This document shows positions 9,780 to 20,133 of a DNA stretch of 64,000 nucleotides, one piece after another; the first letter of the stretch is position 1; the number at the start of each line of letters is the position of its first letter. The position numbers were made by a program, and so were the translations under genes. The stretch spans positions 22,211-86,210 of the forward strand of contig SXOX01000149.1 in assembly GCA_005776585.1 (NCBI GenBank), written 5' to 3'. The stretch comes from Pseudomonadota bacterium (GTDB lineage Bacteria > Myxococcota_A > UBA9042 > GCA-2863065). Under the pieces are notes generated by a model. That model had not been told where the DNA came from. It worked only from the letters and a program-made list of their open reading frames with translations, and did no database searches.

Positions 9780-12011
9780 ATGCCCAAAGATCGCCTGCTG
9801 CTGCTCACGGACTCGCGTTGTCTTCGGGAGCTCGTCGATCACGGCGGCCTTCCGGAGGGTCTGGTCGTGACGCCGAATGGGCGAACTCCGGACCTCTCCG
9901 ACTCGCGACTCGCCGGAAAACTGGTCGCTTGCGATCCGGACCTCTTCGTGAGCGGCGAGGTCCGAAATCGGACCGAAGACCAGCAGCGCGACGTGTTCTA
10001 CGGGCAGCTCATCGGCACCTCGATGTGCCATCTCGTCGTGCTCGACGCCGTCGCTCAGCTGCACGACGGCACGAGCGACGCCGCGCGTCCAAACACCACC
10101 CGTGCGCTCCAGGACTGGTATGAGCGGTTCATGCGCGAGGCCAATCGCATCCCGAAGCGGCGACAGGAGTTCCGGCACGTCCTGATCGTTGTCTGTGCCG
10201 ATGGCCTGCCAGCTGAGCGCGAGCGCGACATCGACGCGCTCTTGGAGAACGCTCGCGAATTCGTCGATGAATGCTACGTGATGGCGGACATGCTCGAGCT
10301 CGGCCAGAACCAGGTCATTCACGCGAGCTACGGCTGGCCCCTCCCCACGGCCCGGCTCCTCTTCAGGCTGCTCTCGGAGGTCCAGAAGCAGCGCGCCGGA
10401 GGCTCCGTGTCGCGCTATGCGTGGCGCGCCCTCGAGATTGCGCCAGGTCTCGATCCGGAGCGCATCCAGGAGCAGTGCGACCACCACGTTCGTGAACAGG
10501 CAAGCCGGCTCTTGAGCCGCGCCGTTGGCGGCGAAGACCTCAGCACGTGGAACGCCACGTACCGGCGCAGCTTTGCGCCCGAGAGTGACTCCGCCCAACT
10601 GCCGCCCTTGAAGCTCGCGCCAATCGAGGCGCCCATGTGGGCCGCCGATGATGCTCGTGAGGCCCTTTCCCTCGCCTCCGACGCAGCGCGAGGTGACGCC
10701 GCCATGGCTGAGGCCGGGCGGTCCGACCGAGCCACGTTTGCGGCGGGCGCCGAGGCTCGGTTGCGCGCGATACAGGACTCGGTTCGCTATGCTTGGAGTC
10801 TCGTCGCAGGGGGCCCGGGGTGCGTAGGCATGCTACTGAATCAGGGGCGACCCGAGCCGCAGGACCTGCACGCGCACCTCGACCGGGTCACGGCGCAATG
10901 GCGGGCGATTCGCGAGCTCGACCAAGAACATCAGGAGCGCCTTGCGATCGCCTCGGCGTGCGTCGATGAGTACGAGAAGGCACGCGCGGCGTTCATCGGT
11001 TTCAATGTTCGGGTTCTCATTGGTATCGTTGTCGCGATTGCTGCGGCGTTCCTCGGGCACTCGATCTTGCGGGGGCTGTGGGATAGCGCATGGGTCACGC
11101 TCGGGGTCGTGGTGGCTGCCGCAGCCGGAGCGTCGATTGCAGCCTATTGGACCGCGCGGCAGGAGCAGCGAGCTGGCGAGGTGGCCGCCAAGTCGATGGG
11201 CGAGCTGCTGGGCGCCGCAGACGACGCGGTGCGGGAACGTGGGGAGGCCGCACGGACCGCGGCGCGTCTCGCAAACGAGTTTTGGACCAGACTTCGGGCG
11301 CGTGCCGCTGCCGCCCGCCTCGAGCGGCTCCTTCGTCGAGTCCAGCTCGTCTTGGTCCGCGAGTTGACACCGGAATCGGAAGGAGTCGAGCACCGCTCGG
11401 GGTGGTCGAAGGAGGCGGCAATGGAGTCGCCGGATACCGCGGAATTTCAGGCCGATCAGCGTGCACGGCTGCGCCGGCTGACGACGATCTCCGCGCAAGG
11501 CAGCCTCGCAGGCCCTGCACGGAGGATCGATCTCGTGGAGGTCATCGCGCGGTTCGAGCACGAGCTTCTGCACTTCTGGCGGGACGTGTGCGAGCGCCAC
11601 GACAAGCTACCGGCAGGACATCTTCCTGCGACGGTGCTGAGCGAGCGCATCCGCGAGTTCGCCCGTCAATTCCGTGAGGCGGTCAGCGGCGAGGTTCGAC
11701 GGCAGCTCCTCACGCCCGAGGCCGGCGTCGAGTCGCCGTCCGTCTTGTCTAGCCTCGCCGAGGCTTTGAACGATCGCTTCAGCTATTTCATGAGCTACCC
11801 GATGGCGGGTCCCCCGAGCGCGGCTGACGCAGTACACACCGTCGTCTTCCTGAATCCGGATCACGCCCATCCGTCACCAGATCGGAACCATCCATTCATC
11901 ACCAAGGATGGGGAGTTCCTGCGGGGGACCGGTGTCGTCGCCATTGCCATTCAGACCGTGCGCCTCGAGCAGATCGAGCGTGCCCCGGCCGCTGAGTCGG
12001 CCATCGCGTGA
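9780..12011 (+). CDS. Uncharacterised protein with two central TM helices and flanking helical regions
   Basis: Long ORF 11 bp after the tubulin-like gene. VLIGIVVAIAAAFLGHSIL and WVTLGVVVAAAAGASIAAYW look transmembrane. Confidence 0.85.
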   Translation: MPKDRLLLLTDSRCLRELVDHGGLPEGLVVTPNGRTPDLSDSRLAGKLVACDPDLFVSGEVRNRTEDQQRDVFYGQLIGTSMCHLVVLDAVAQLHDGTSDAARPNTTRALQDWYERFMREANRIPKRRQEFRHVLIVVCADGLPAERERDIDALLENAREFVDECYVMADMLELGQNQVIHASYGWPLPTARLLFRLLSEVQKQRAGGSVSRYAWRALEIAPGLDPERIQEQCDHHVREQASRLLSRAVGGEDLSTWNATYRRSFAPESDSAQLPPLKLAPIEAPMWAADDAREALSLASDAARGDAAMAEAGRSDRATFAAGAEARLRAIQDSVRYAWSLVAGGPGCVGMLLNQGRPEPQDLHAHLDRVTAQWRAIRELDQEHQERLAIASACVDEYEKARAAFIGFNVRVLIGIVVAIAAAFLGHSILRGLWDSAWVTLGVVVAAAAGASIAAYWTARQEQRAGEVAAKSMGELLGAADDAVRERGEAARTAARLANEFWTRLRARAAAARLERLLRRVQLVLVRELTPESEGVEHRSGWSKEAAMESPDTAEFQADQRARLRRLTTISAQGSLAGPARRIDLVEVIARFEHELLHFWRDVCERHDKLPAGHLPATVLSERIREFARQFREAVSGEVRRQLLTPEAGVESPSVLSSLAEALNDRFSYFMSYPMAGPPSAADAVHTVVFLNPDHAHPSPDRNHPFITKDGEFLRGTGVVAIAIQTVRLEQIERAPAAESAIA

Positions 12012-15000
12012 GCCAGCCACTGCGAGGCCGAAGCCCGACTCGCCCCGCGTTCGACACGCGCGCGGCCGTCTTTCGCGAAGAACATCTTGGGCCCGCGTCC
12101 TCGCATCCAAGACACCGCCGGGCTCGCTGGCGAAGACGAGTCCGGTGGGCGGCAATCGGCCTCGCCGGGTTTGCTGCCTTGGGACTGGCGACCATCGTCG
12201 ACTTCGGCGGTGTGGTCGAGGTGACGGTCACCGGGATGATGCTCGTGGTCAGTCTGGCAGTCCTGGCCATCGTACCACTTGCGGCGTTTGCGACCCAGGC
12301 GCTCATCGAACGCTTTGCCGACCTTGCCGGAAGCGGAGTGGTCGAGGCGCGTACCGGGCTCTTTGCCACGCTCGACAAGCGCATCGTCATTCTCACGTGC
12401 GTCGTCGGCCTCCTCGGGCCAATTCTCGTCTCGCGCTCGGAGTCGGCGCCGCTGTGGCTTCGATACACGGCGAACATGTTCGCGATCCTGCCACTGCTCG
12501 GCGTCCTGCTCGCCATGCAATGGCTCGAGCACCGCGCGGCACCCGACAAACGGCACCGGGGCCGGTTGCTGCTGGGTTTCGCCCTGGTCGTGCTTGCCGC
12601 GCTGCTCGTGCTGTCGGTGCTGCAGGCCCTCGTTGCGACTTCGGGACCCTGGATGGCGAGATTGGCGTCGTTCCTCGTCGTGTTGCCGGCGTTCGTCGTC
12701 GCCTTCGTGCTGTTTCGGGCCTGGCCGCGCACGATCGCTTCGCCGCAAACGGACCCGTCAGCGACGGCCGACACGTCATCCAAGCCGGGTGTTGGCGCCC
12801 GGGTCAGAGCCTGGTGGCGTCGGGTGGTTGACTGGCTCTGGTCACTCATCGGAACCGACTCCACCGACGCAACAGCCAAGGACGAGGGAGCGCCTGAGGC
12901 CACGGAGTCGGCCGACACGCCGCCTCCATGGCTCGAGCCGCTGCTCTCCGATCTTCCGGAAGGCTGCACGGTGGTCGAGGCCGCGAAGAAGGTCGAGTAC
13001 GGCGCAACGTCTCCCATCAGCACGTCCCACGTGCACCTCGCTCCCCTGTTCGGCGGCGTCGAGCCTACAGTCGATCAAGCGACCTTCGTCGAGGCCTTCG
13101 CATCGTCGTTCGAAACGGTCGTCGAGCACATTGGGGTCGATACCACCACCGCCCAGCGGACCCCACCTAGCGCGGACTTCCTGTTGCTGGGTGAGCCAGG
13201 CTCGGGACGCACGACGAGCCTTCTTGCGTGCGCCGTGCATGCGGCATTCGTCCGCGGCCAGCGCGTCCTCTTCATCGTCTCGGACGTGCCGCGCGCCGAA
13301 GGCATGGTCGCACGCATCACGTCTTTTCTTGCTCGCGCCGGCTTGCAGCATCAGCTCACGGCCGCGGCACCGATCGAGACCAACGTACGCACCTGGGTGG
13401 CGGCCATGCACACGGGCGACCCATCGCAATCCAGGTCCGCCCCGTCCCACGTTCCGAATATCCTCGTCGCTACCTTCGAGTCGGTCGAGCGCGACCTCTA
13501 TGGCATCGCGTTGCACGGCGACGGCGAGATCCAGGCACTGCAACGCATCCTCCGCACGATTGAGGTCGTGCTCGTCGACGATCTCCTCGACTTCGAAGAG
13601 AGCGAGCGCTCGCACCTGCCATTTTTCCTCGGCAAGCACCGTCTCCTCCTCGCGGCTGAGTCCATGCCGCTCCAGACAGCCGTCGTCTGCCCGACCCTCG
13701 CCGCCGTAGCCCGATCCATTGTGAACGAGCGGCTATTTCCGGTGCCGCGACGCGAGCACATCGTCGAGCTTCGACCGCGCGAGGGCCAGCAGGCCTGGCG
13801 GGTCGAACTCGAGACGACCGATGTGCCACGAGCGCTCGAAGATCTGGTCGTTCGCTGTCTCGACCAGACCCGCGGCGACGGCGCGGAACTGAACGTTGTG
13901 CTGTACCGAAGGGGGCTCGATGAGCACGCGCGACGCACGCTCGAAGGTGGCGTCGCGCGGCGTGCGCGTCGAGGCCGGCTCACGGTGGTCTCCGACCTCG
14001 ACGCCTTCATTCCGTTACCCGCCGGCGGAGTCGATGCCGTCTTCTATCAAGTAGCGGCGCACACGGACACCTGCCTCGCATTGTCGCTTCGCTTCGGGAG
14101 CGCCACGACGGTCGTGCTCAGTATCCGGCGTCAAGGCGACCACCTTGAGCCAGGTCCCTCCGGGGTCGTGCCACTGCTCGCCGGCCGGACCGCCGTGCCG
14201 CTCGCCGTCGCGCACCTGCGGAACGTCCTCAGGTTCCTCCGGGCCTGGACGCCGCTCGACGATTCCGAACTCGCGCAGCTCGGCATCGACGTTGCGGCGC
14301 TCGCTCCACCTGGGCGCGAGCGTCCGATCGCCGCGCTTGTCCGGGATGCACTTGCTCCGGATCCGCGCTACGAGAATGAGCTTCCCTGGCCCTACGTCGT
14401 GCTCAGCGACACGACGACCGCGTGGCTTCCCATCGACGTACACTCGTTGCCGTCAGGCTCCGAACGGATCGCGCGAGCGGACCGGGGCGATGCGTTGCTC
14501 GTGCTGTCCGCCAACACGGACCCACACGAGGCGCTCCCGCCCGGCTACGCCTCACGCTGGAGCCGGTGGCAATTCGAGTCCGGTCGCCTGCTGCGGCTGG
14601 TCGACCTGGCACACAAGAGCGACCTGCGGCTCGCGACCGGAACAGACGCCGTCGTCGCAGAGCGCATCGAGGTCCGGGACAAGACGGTGGTCGTCCAGGT
14701 GACGCAATGGCGCGGTGATGGTACCGACTGGCACCTGCCCGTATGGGACGTCGCCTGGGGCCTCCCGTCCGACATGCGGAGCGAGGGCCACCGCGGCGGC
14801 GGTCCAAGCCTTGGGGTTTCCTGGTACGACCTCGATGTCGGCGCCGCAAACTGCCAAGTTACGACCACGTTGTCCGGTCGCATGAACGACGCGGGAGTCG
14901 TCGCGCCTGCGCCATCCATCCGGATCGGTTGGGACGCCAAGGTCGCCGCCATCGTCTTCCAGCCGCGATCTCTCGACCCAGATTCAATGGCCGACGTTCA

Positions 15001-17065
15001 GGGCCAACGCCTCGCGGGCCAATGGTCGAGTGAGGCTGCGGCATTTCGACCCGCCCTGACGGCTGCGCTCACGTACGCCTTCAACATCAGGGTTCCAGGG
15101 CTCGCTTTCTTCGCGAAGGTCCTCGCCTTCGAGCTGCCCGAGACCTCGAATCAACTCGGGACGGCGGTGGCGTTTCTCCTTCAGCCGTGGGGAGCGGGCA
15201 CAGTGCTTCAGGTCCTCGGGCGCCTCCTGGCCGATCCGACCGAGCGCCTGAGTTTTTTCCAGTCGGTCGATTGGTTCTTGGGCCAACTCGAGAGCGAAAC
15301 GGACCGTGCCGGCTTCCTTCGTCGCCGCGCGCGCGTCGCCTGGGGTCAAAGCGATCGCGTCGAGTCGATCGTTGACACCCGGGCACTGGTCGGCGGCATC
15401 CTCTCGCCGAGTCCCTCGTCCGCGTTGCCCCGACCAACCCCGACCGTGCAGGATGAGCGCCCCGATCTTCCCACGGTGGACCGTGTCGACGAGCCCGCGA
15501 CGCTCGTTTGGGATCCCGATGCCGCGCCCACGTCATGGGCCGACTGCGTCTCAGAGCTGTTTTTGGAGGCGGTCCGGCGTTTCCCAGCATTCGACACGAC
15601 TGAGCTCACGACATGGAGCCATGAAGCTCGGGTCCTCGTCGAGTGCGTCACAGAGCCCCCAGTGGACCAACGGGATCGGGTCGCCGCCGCGGTCGACCAG
15701 CGAAACCTCTCGACCCGACCCATGGGCCGACGCACGTGCATCGTCGTCACGGGATCCATATCGGGCGCCGAGTTCAAGTCGGCGGTCGCTTCCGCGCTCC
15801 AAACGGCGTTTCAGGACTGGTCCGCGTCCCCAGTTGCGACGTTCATCATGACGCTCTGGATCGTCCCTCGCGCACTCTTGCGACCCGGCCTCGAGCCTCA
15901 CGTCTCGCATCCGGTCAACGAGACCATCGTCGGCGGCTTGCGCGTGGACGGCCTCATTCGAGCGCTGGCACCGAATACGCTCGCGACCCCCGCGCCGCCG
16001 CCGAAACGACCATCGCGAGGCCTCGCCGAGATCCTCCCGACCACGCTGTCGTATGCCTTGCCACCACGCGGTGGCTTGGCGACGCCAACATGGATGATGG
16101 CGCTCCCGCCGCGACCTGAGGTGGGCGCAGAGCACGGTCGCACGATCCGGTGGACCCATCGGGGCCGGCATTTCGAGACCCGCTGGGGCATGGCCTCGCC
16201 CAAGGCGGAAGACGACTACCTCGGGCGCCTTGCCGCCCTCCAAGGCCGGAGCAACGCTGCCCTCACCTCGTACATCTTCAACGATCCCTATCTCGACGCC
16301 GTTTCCGATCTCGCCGATCACCTACTTGCGCTGTACGGCGGCGTCGTCGACTCTGGATTCTGCGAATATCTGCTCGCCTTCGTTCAGTCTCATGCCTACG
16401 TCCACGACCCAGAGGATGCTGTGGGGGACTTCCCGCGCTTTCCGTCCGAGCACCTCCTCCATGGCGGCGGCGACTGCGAGGATTCGTCGATTACCTACGT
16501 CGCCCTGCTGGCCCGATTTGGCTACCGCGCCGCATTCCTCGATATGCCAGAGCACGTTCTCGTTGGCGTCGTCGGCCCATTCGCGGGCTCGCACTACGTG
16601 CATGGCGGCGAGAAATATCACGTCGCGGAGACCGCCACGAACGGCTCTCATCACCCCATCGGCCATGGGGACCCGAGCTACGGCCCGGCGCAGGTGCGTC
16701 CGTATCCAGCGGCGCACCTTCCCGCTGCGCCCCCGGTCGCAGTGCTCTCTGTCGCGTATCGCCGCGAACGCGCCGGGCTCCTGCGTGTCATCGCCGTAAC
16801 ACGGCTCCCCGCCGGGGAGGAGCTTCGCGTGGCTGCGTACGTCAGAAATACGAGTGACCCCGATGCCATCGTCGCGACCCGCCTGGCGGGCACCGTGCTG
16901 TTGCCCCCGCTTCCTGGGGCCGCTGTTGGCTTCACCGTTGACGTGCCGGTGGCCGTGCCATCTGACGCAGGGCCGAAGGTCACCGTCGACCTCGTCATCG
17001 CCACCGAGCATGGCATCGTTGGCCATTGGCTCGCCTCAACTCGCCTGGAGCGTCACGATGACTGA
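12008..17065 (+). CDS. Giant fusion: N-terminal TM segments, degenerate P-loop (SF2-helicase-like) ATPase, C-terminal transglutaminase-like domain
   Basis: GTG start overlaps the previous stop (GTGA). Hydrophobic N-terminal segments. LLLGEPGSGRTTSLL (Walker A with Lys to Arg), VVLVDDLLDFEE (Walker B-like), C-terminal HGGGDCEDSSITYVALLARFGY...MPEHVLVGV (transglutaminase-like Cys/His). Confidence 0.8.
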   Translation: MSQPLRGRSPTRPAFDTRAAVFREEHLGPASSHPRHRRARWRRRVRWAAIGLAGFAALGLATIVDFGGVVEVTVTGMMLVVSLAVLAIVPLAAFATQALIERFADLAGSGVVEARTGLFATLDKRIVILTCVVGLLGPILVSRSESAPLWLRYTANMFAILPLLGVLLAMQWLEHRAAPDKRHRGRLLLGFALVVLAALLVLSVLQALVATSGPWMARLASFLVVLPAFVVAFVLFRAWPRTIASPQTDPSATADTSSKPGVGARVRAWWRRVVDWLWSLIGTDSTDATAKDEGAPEATESADTPPPWLEPLLSDLPEGCTVVEAAKKVEYGATSPISTSHVHLAPLFGGVEPTVDQATFVEAFASSFETVVEHIGVDTTTAQRTPPSADFLLLGEPGSGRTTSLLACAVHAAFVRGQRVLFIVSDVPRAEGMVARITSFLARAGLQHQLTAAAPIETNVRTWVAAMHTGDPSQSRSAPSHVPNILVATFESVERDLYGIALHGDGEIQALQRILRTIEVVLVDDLLDFEESERSHLPFFLGKHRLLLAAESMPLQTAVVCPTLAAVARSIVNERLFPVPRREHIVELRPREGQQAWRVELETTDVPRALEDLVVRCLDQTRGDGAELNVVLYRRGLDEHARRTLEGGVARRARRGRLTVVSDLDAFIPLPAGGVDAVFYQVAAHTDTCLALSLRFGSATTVVLSIRRQGDHLEPGPSGVVPLLAGRTAVPLAVAHLRNVLRFLRAWTPLDDSELAQLGIDVAALAPPGRERPIAALVRDALAPDPRYENELPWPYVVLSDTTTAWLPIDVHSLPSGSERIARADRGDALLVLSANTDPHEALPPGYASRWSRWQFESGRLLRLVDLAHKSDLRLATGTDAVVAERIEVRDKTVVVQVTQWRGDGTDWHLPVWDVAWGLPSDMRSEGHRGGGPSLGVSWYDLDVGAANCQVTTTLSGRMNDAGVVAPAPSIRIGWDAKVAAIVFQPRSLDPDSMADVQGQRLAGQWSSEAAAFRPALTAALTYAFNIRVPGLAFFAKVLAFELPETSNQLGTAVAFLLQPWGAGTVLQVLGRLLADPTERLSFFQSVDWFLGQLESETDRAGFLRRRARVAWGQSDRVESIVDTRALVGGILSPSPSSALPRPTPTVQDERPDLPTVDRVDEPATLVWDPDAAPTSWADCVSELFLEAVRRFPAFDTTELTTWSHEARVLVECVTEPPVDQRDRVAAAVDQRNLSTRPMGRRTCIVVTGSISGAEFKSAVASALQTAFQDWSASPVATFIMTLWIVPRALLRPGLEPHVSHPVNETIVGGLRVDGLIRALAPNTLATPAPPPKRPSRGLAEILPTTLSYALPPRGGLATPTWMMALPPRPEVGAEHGRTIRWTHRGRHFETRWGMASPKAEDDYLGRLAALQGRSNAALTSYIFNDPYLDAVSDLADHLLALYGGVVDSGFCEYLLAFVQSHAYVHDPEDAVGDFPRFPSEHLLHGGGDCEDSSITYVALLARFGYRAAFLDMPEHVLVGVVGPFAGSHYVHGGEKYHVAETATNGSHHPIGHGDPSYGPAQVRPYPAAHLPAAPPVAVLSVAYRRERAGLLRVIAVTRLPAGEELRVAAYVRNTSDPDAIVATRLAGTVLLPPLPGAAVGFTVDVPVAVPSDAGPKVTVDLVIATEHGIVGHWLASTRLERHDD

Positions 17066-19907
17066 CCAAGTACCCGTCGATAATGATGACGGCCGCACGG
17101 CGCTTGCGGCGCTTGCAGCCGACTTGGCGAACTGGGACGGATCCCGCGAGGCGCGTGACGACCTGCGGCGGCGCACGCGGGAGCTGCCCGAGGTGAGGAA
17201 CCCACCCGACGCCAGCGCTGGCGCGGTGCTCAAGGTGCGGGCCGCATACGAACTGAAGGACCCGACGCGTCTCGTCACCCGGTTCCAAGCTGTGGGGCCG
17301 TGCGCCTATGCGCCATACTTTGGCGATCCGGCGATGGGAGCCTGGCCATACTCCGATCCCCTGAAAGCCGCTGACGCTATTGCGCTGACTTGGCTTCCGT
17401 TGATCGCTCGGTTCGCGATGGAGGACGACGACAGGGCGCGTGACTTCGTCGACGTCCTGTTCCGCACGCGTCCACGGCGCACGTGGGTGCCGGCTTCGTG
17501 CGCGCTGGCCCAATGGGCCGTTCGTGACTCGCAAGCCTTCGACAGGCTTGCATCCCATTGGGCGGCTGCGTTCCCCGAAGGCTACGACGTGCGCCGATTC
17601 GACCGCACGCATCACAAGGAGGAGTCGGCAGTCGACGAGCACGTGGTGCGTCACTCGCTTCACGCGGCGTGTGCGTATCTCGCCGCCGGAGGCACGCGGC
17701 CACTCCATGGGCTGAGCCCCAAACAGGTGGCAACGAGCAAGCTACCAAAGGATCCCTCCGATGCGTCGACCATTCTCCTTGCCGTTCGCGAGCTCGTCGC
17801 GTCCGCAGCGACGCGGGGCGAGACGCTGCCGCATGTCACCAAGCTCATTCAAATCGACACTGCGAACGAGCTCGTCGACCCGGTCCTTCGCGACATGGCG
17901 GACGTGCTGCGCGACGATCCGGCCGCTGCCGGAGTCGTTGCGGACCTGGAGACACAGCTGCGCCGCCCGCTGTGGGCAAAGCACACCGGCGCCAATGGCC
18001 GTACCGACGCGCTGCTGAGCTGGCTCCAGTCAGCCATCTGGTTTCGAGACCGCGGAGCACCGATCACGTCCTTCCAATCTGACGCGGCAGAGTCCGCCCA
18101 AGCTCTCGGGCTCGCAATCGACGGGACAATGCCCGCAGGTGAGCCAGACGTTGGGGCGGCACTCGCGACACGTCTGCGCTTTCTCGCCGATTCGGACACG
18201 GTCGCCACGACCGGATCGACCCGTCTTTCCGCACTTGTCGCCGAGACGGTCCTCCTTCTCGCGCACCCGGATGCGGTGGAACTCGACTGGGCGGCCCTCG
18301 CGCGCCGAGCCGGAATCGGGGACCCAGCGATCGTGTGTACCAGCCTCCCAGACAAGAAGCGGACCGTCGAGCAGGTGGGCAAGGCGGCTCTGGCCCTTCT
18401 CCTTGCTGCTGTCGACGCAGTCCCAAATGGTCTGCTACGGGACGCGAACCTGCCACGCGAAGCCGTGCTCGCCCTTGCCTCCTCAAGTGACGGCCGCATC
18501 GCGATACAGGTCGCCGTGCAAGTCGAACGCCTCCTTCGCGAGCAGGCGACGCCTGCAGACGATCTGCGATTTCTGTGGCAGCTCCTTCAGCGCAATCCGC
18601 ACCAGAAGACCTTCAAGGAGCTCGGTGAGATGCTCCGCGGCGAACCTGGGACGCTCCACGCGCTGGTCAAGGCGCTGATGGACCTCGATCGGGTCCGAGA
18701 CCGTGGCGGTTCGCGCACCGACGTCCTCGAGAGCTATCGCAAGGTCGTGGAAAGCATCGAGGGACACTTGCCGAAACCAGCACCCGGAACTCCACTCGGC
18801 CCAGAGTATCGCTTCCTGGCACTCATCGAACGGCTACGCCAGGTCGCATCCGCACCGGAGGAGGACTGCGGGAGTGCCGCTTGGCTGGATCTGGTGGAGG
18901 AGGCCATCGTCGGTGGCTCCGAAACCTGCGGTATTCGACTATGGATGCACTGGCTCGAATGCCCCGCAGATGATCTCGAGACCCACTGGCGCGCGACGCG
19001 AAGGGCTATCGAGGCCGTGCGCGTCGCCGACCTCCCGTTCTCGTCGGAGCAGCCACGGCTCCTTCGCGAGCGTCTAGACGAGCTCGGTGCTGGGCTCGAG
19101 AACGTCGCCTGGCCTGAGCGAAAGCTCTTCGCTCGTGTCATCGATTCGACGCGCCGTTGGATCGACTCCCGCGAGGGCGCGAGCGCTGAGGCGGCAAGGA
19201 AGAGCGCTGAGGCAGCAAGGCACAGCGCTGAGGCGGTAAAGGAAATCGAACGCCTGAAGGACCTCATGGACCGCGGCGACGAGGAAGGGGTTATTGCCTT
19301 TGCGGCATCTGGCGAGTCAGGCCGGCTCGGCAAGCTTCCAGCTGAGCACGTGCTCCGGCTCCATCGGTTCCTCTTGGATCACCTGCACCTGCGAAACGCC
19401 GAGGCGCTTCGAGACGCGGTTCGCGAACGGGTTCCACTCCGTGCAGTATGGATGTACCTCGCCCCGCTCATCGCCGGCGTCGCTAGCGGCACTGTGCTCG
19501 TGCTCGATGTCGGCACGGCCTTCGACGACCTCGCAGTGAAGTCTTCGCTCCCCATCGCCTATTGGGGAACCCTCGCAGTGACCTTCATCAGCGCCCTCGC
19601 TTTGCTTTGGGCGACCCTCGCCTCGCGAGTACGGGCGGGACCGCCGGGCAAGCGGTCGTGGTTTCGACGCGTGGCGCAGTCCGCGCGGCGTGTGGCAGCA
19701 CCATTCCTCGGGGCGACCACAATCGCCGGCGTGGTCTCGGCGGTGACCCTGTGGCTCCTCGCACCGACCAGGACACTCAAGGGGGTCGACGAGCCGGGCG
19801 AATGGGTCGCGACTTGGGTGCTTTGGACCGGACTGTCGCTGTTCCTAGGCCTCTTCGTCAGCATCGTCGTGGCTGGCCGAGGGGTCGGTGGCGAGGAGCG
19901 CCGCTGA
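17058..19907 (+). CDS. Large helical protein with C-terminal TM helices
   Basis: ATG 17058 (MTDQVPVDNDDGRTALAALAADL) overlaps the upstream stop by 8 nt. C-terminal hydrophobic segments WMYLAPLIAGVASGTVLVLD, AYWGTLAVTFISALALLWATLA and WVLWTGLSLFLGLFVSIVVAG. Confidence 0.8.
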   Translation: MTDQVPVDNDDGRTALAALAADLANWDGSREARDDLRRRTRELPEVRNPPDASAGAVLKVRAAYELKDPTRLVTRFQAVGPCAYAPYFGDPAMGAWPYSDPLKAADAIALTWLPLIARFAMEDDDRARDFVDVLFRTRPRRTWVPASCALAQWAVRDSQAFDRLASHWAAAFPEGYDVRRFDRTHHKEESAVDEHVVRHSLHAACAYLAAGGTRPLHGLSPKQVATSKLPKDPSDASTILLAVRELVASAATRGETLPHVTKLIQIDTANELVDPVLRDMADVLRDDPAAAGVVADLETQLRRPLWAKHTGANGRTDALLSWLQSAIWFRDRGAPITSFQSDAAESAQALGLAIDGTMPAGEPDVGAALATRLRFLADSDTVATTGSTRLSALVAETVLLLAHPDAVELDWAALARRAGIGDPAIVCTSLPDKKRTVEQVGKAALALLLAAVDAVPNGLLRDANLPREAVLALASSSDGRIAIQVAVQVERLLREQATPADDLRFLWQLLQRNPHQKTFKELGEMLRGEPGTLHALVKALMDLDRVRDRGGSRTDVLESYRKVVESIEGHLPKPAPGTPLGPEYRFLALIERLRQVASAPEEDCGSAAWLDLVEEAIVGGSETCGIRLWMHWLECPADDLETHWRATRRAIEAVRVADLPFSSEQPRLLRERLDELGAGLENVAWPERKLFARVIDSTRRWIDSREGASAEAARKSAEAARHSAEAVKEIERLKDLMDRGDEEGVIAFAASGESGRLGKLPAEHVLRLHRFLLDHLHLRNAEALRDAVRERVPLRAVWMYLAPLIAGVASGTVLVLDVGTAFDDLAVKSSLPIAYWGTLAVTFISALALLWATLASRVRAGPPGKRSWFRRVAQSARRVAAPFLGATTIAGVVSAVTLWLLAPTRTLKGVDEPGEWVATWVLWTGLSLFLGLFVSIVVAGRGVGGEERR
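19182..19244 (+). repeat. Three 21-bp tandem repeats encoding heptads SAEAARK/SAEAARH/SAEAVKE
   Basis: agcgctgaggcggcaaggaag / agcgctgaggcagcaaggcac / agcgctgaggcggtaaaggaa. Confidence 0.85.
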
Positions 19908-20133
19908 TGTGTCCGCTGAGCTTCTCGATTTTTTCTGGCTTCGACTTGCAGATCCAACGCGACCTGAATGACGAAACATAGGCCTACTCTACTTGATCCA
20001 ACTTGCTGACCGTCGCGTAGCGCCTTGCCGGGCCGCGCGATCGGACGCCAGCACTCTCCCGCGGCGGCTGTCAGCAACGCGCATCCTCACGCGTCCTTGT
20101 GCCATGACCGTGCCCACGCACAAGGAGCGTTCC

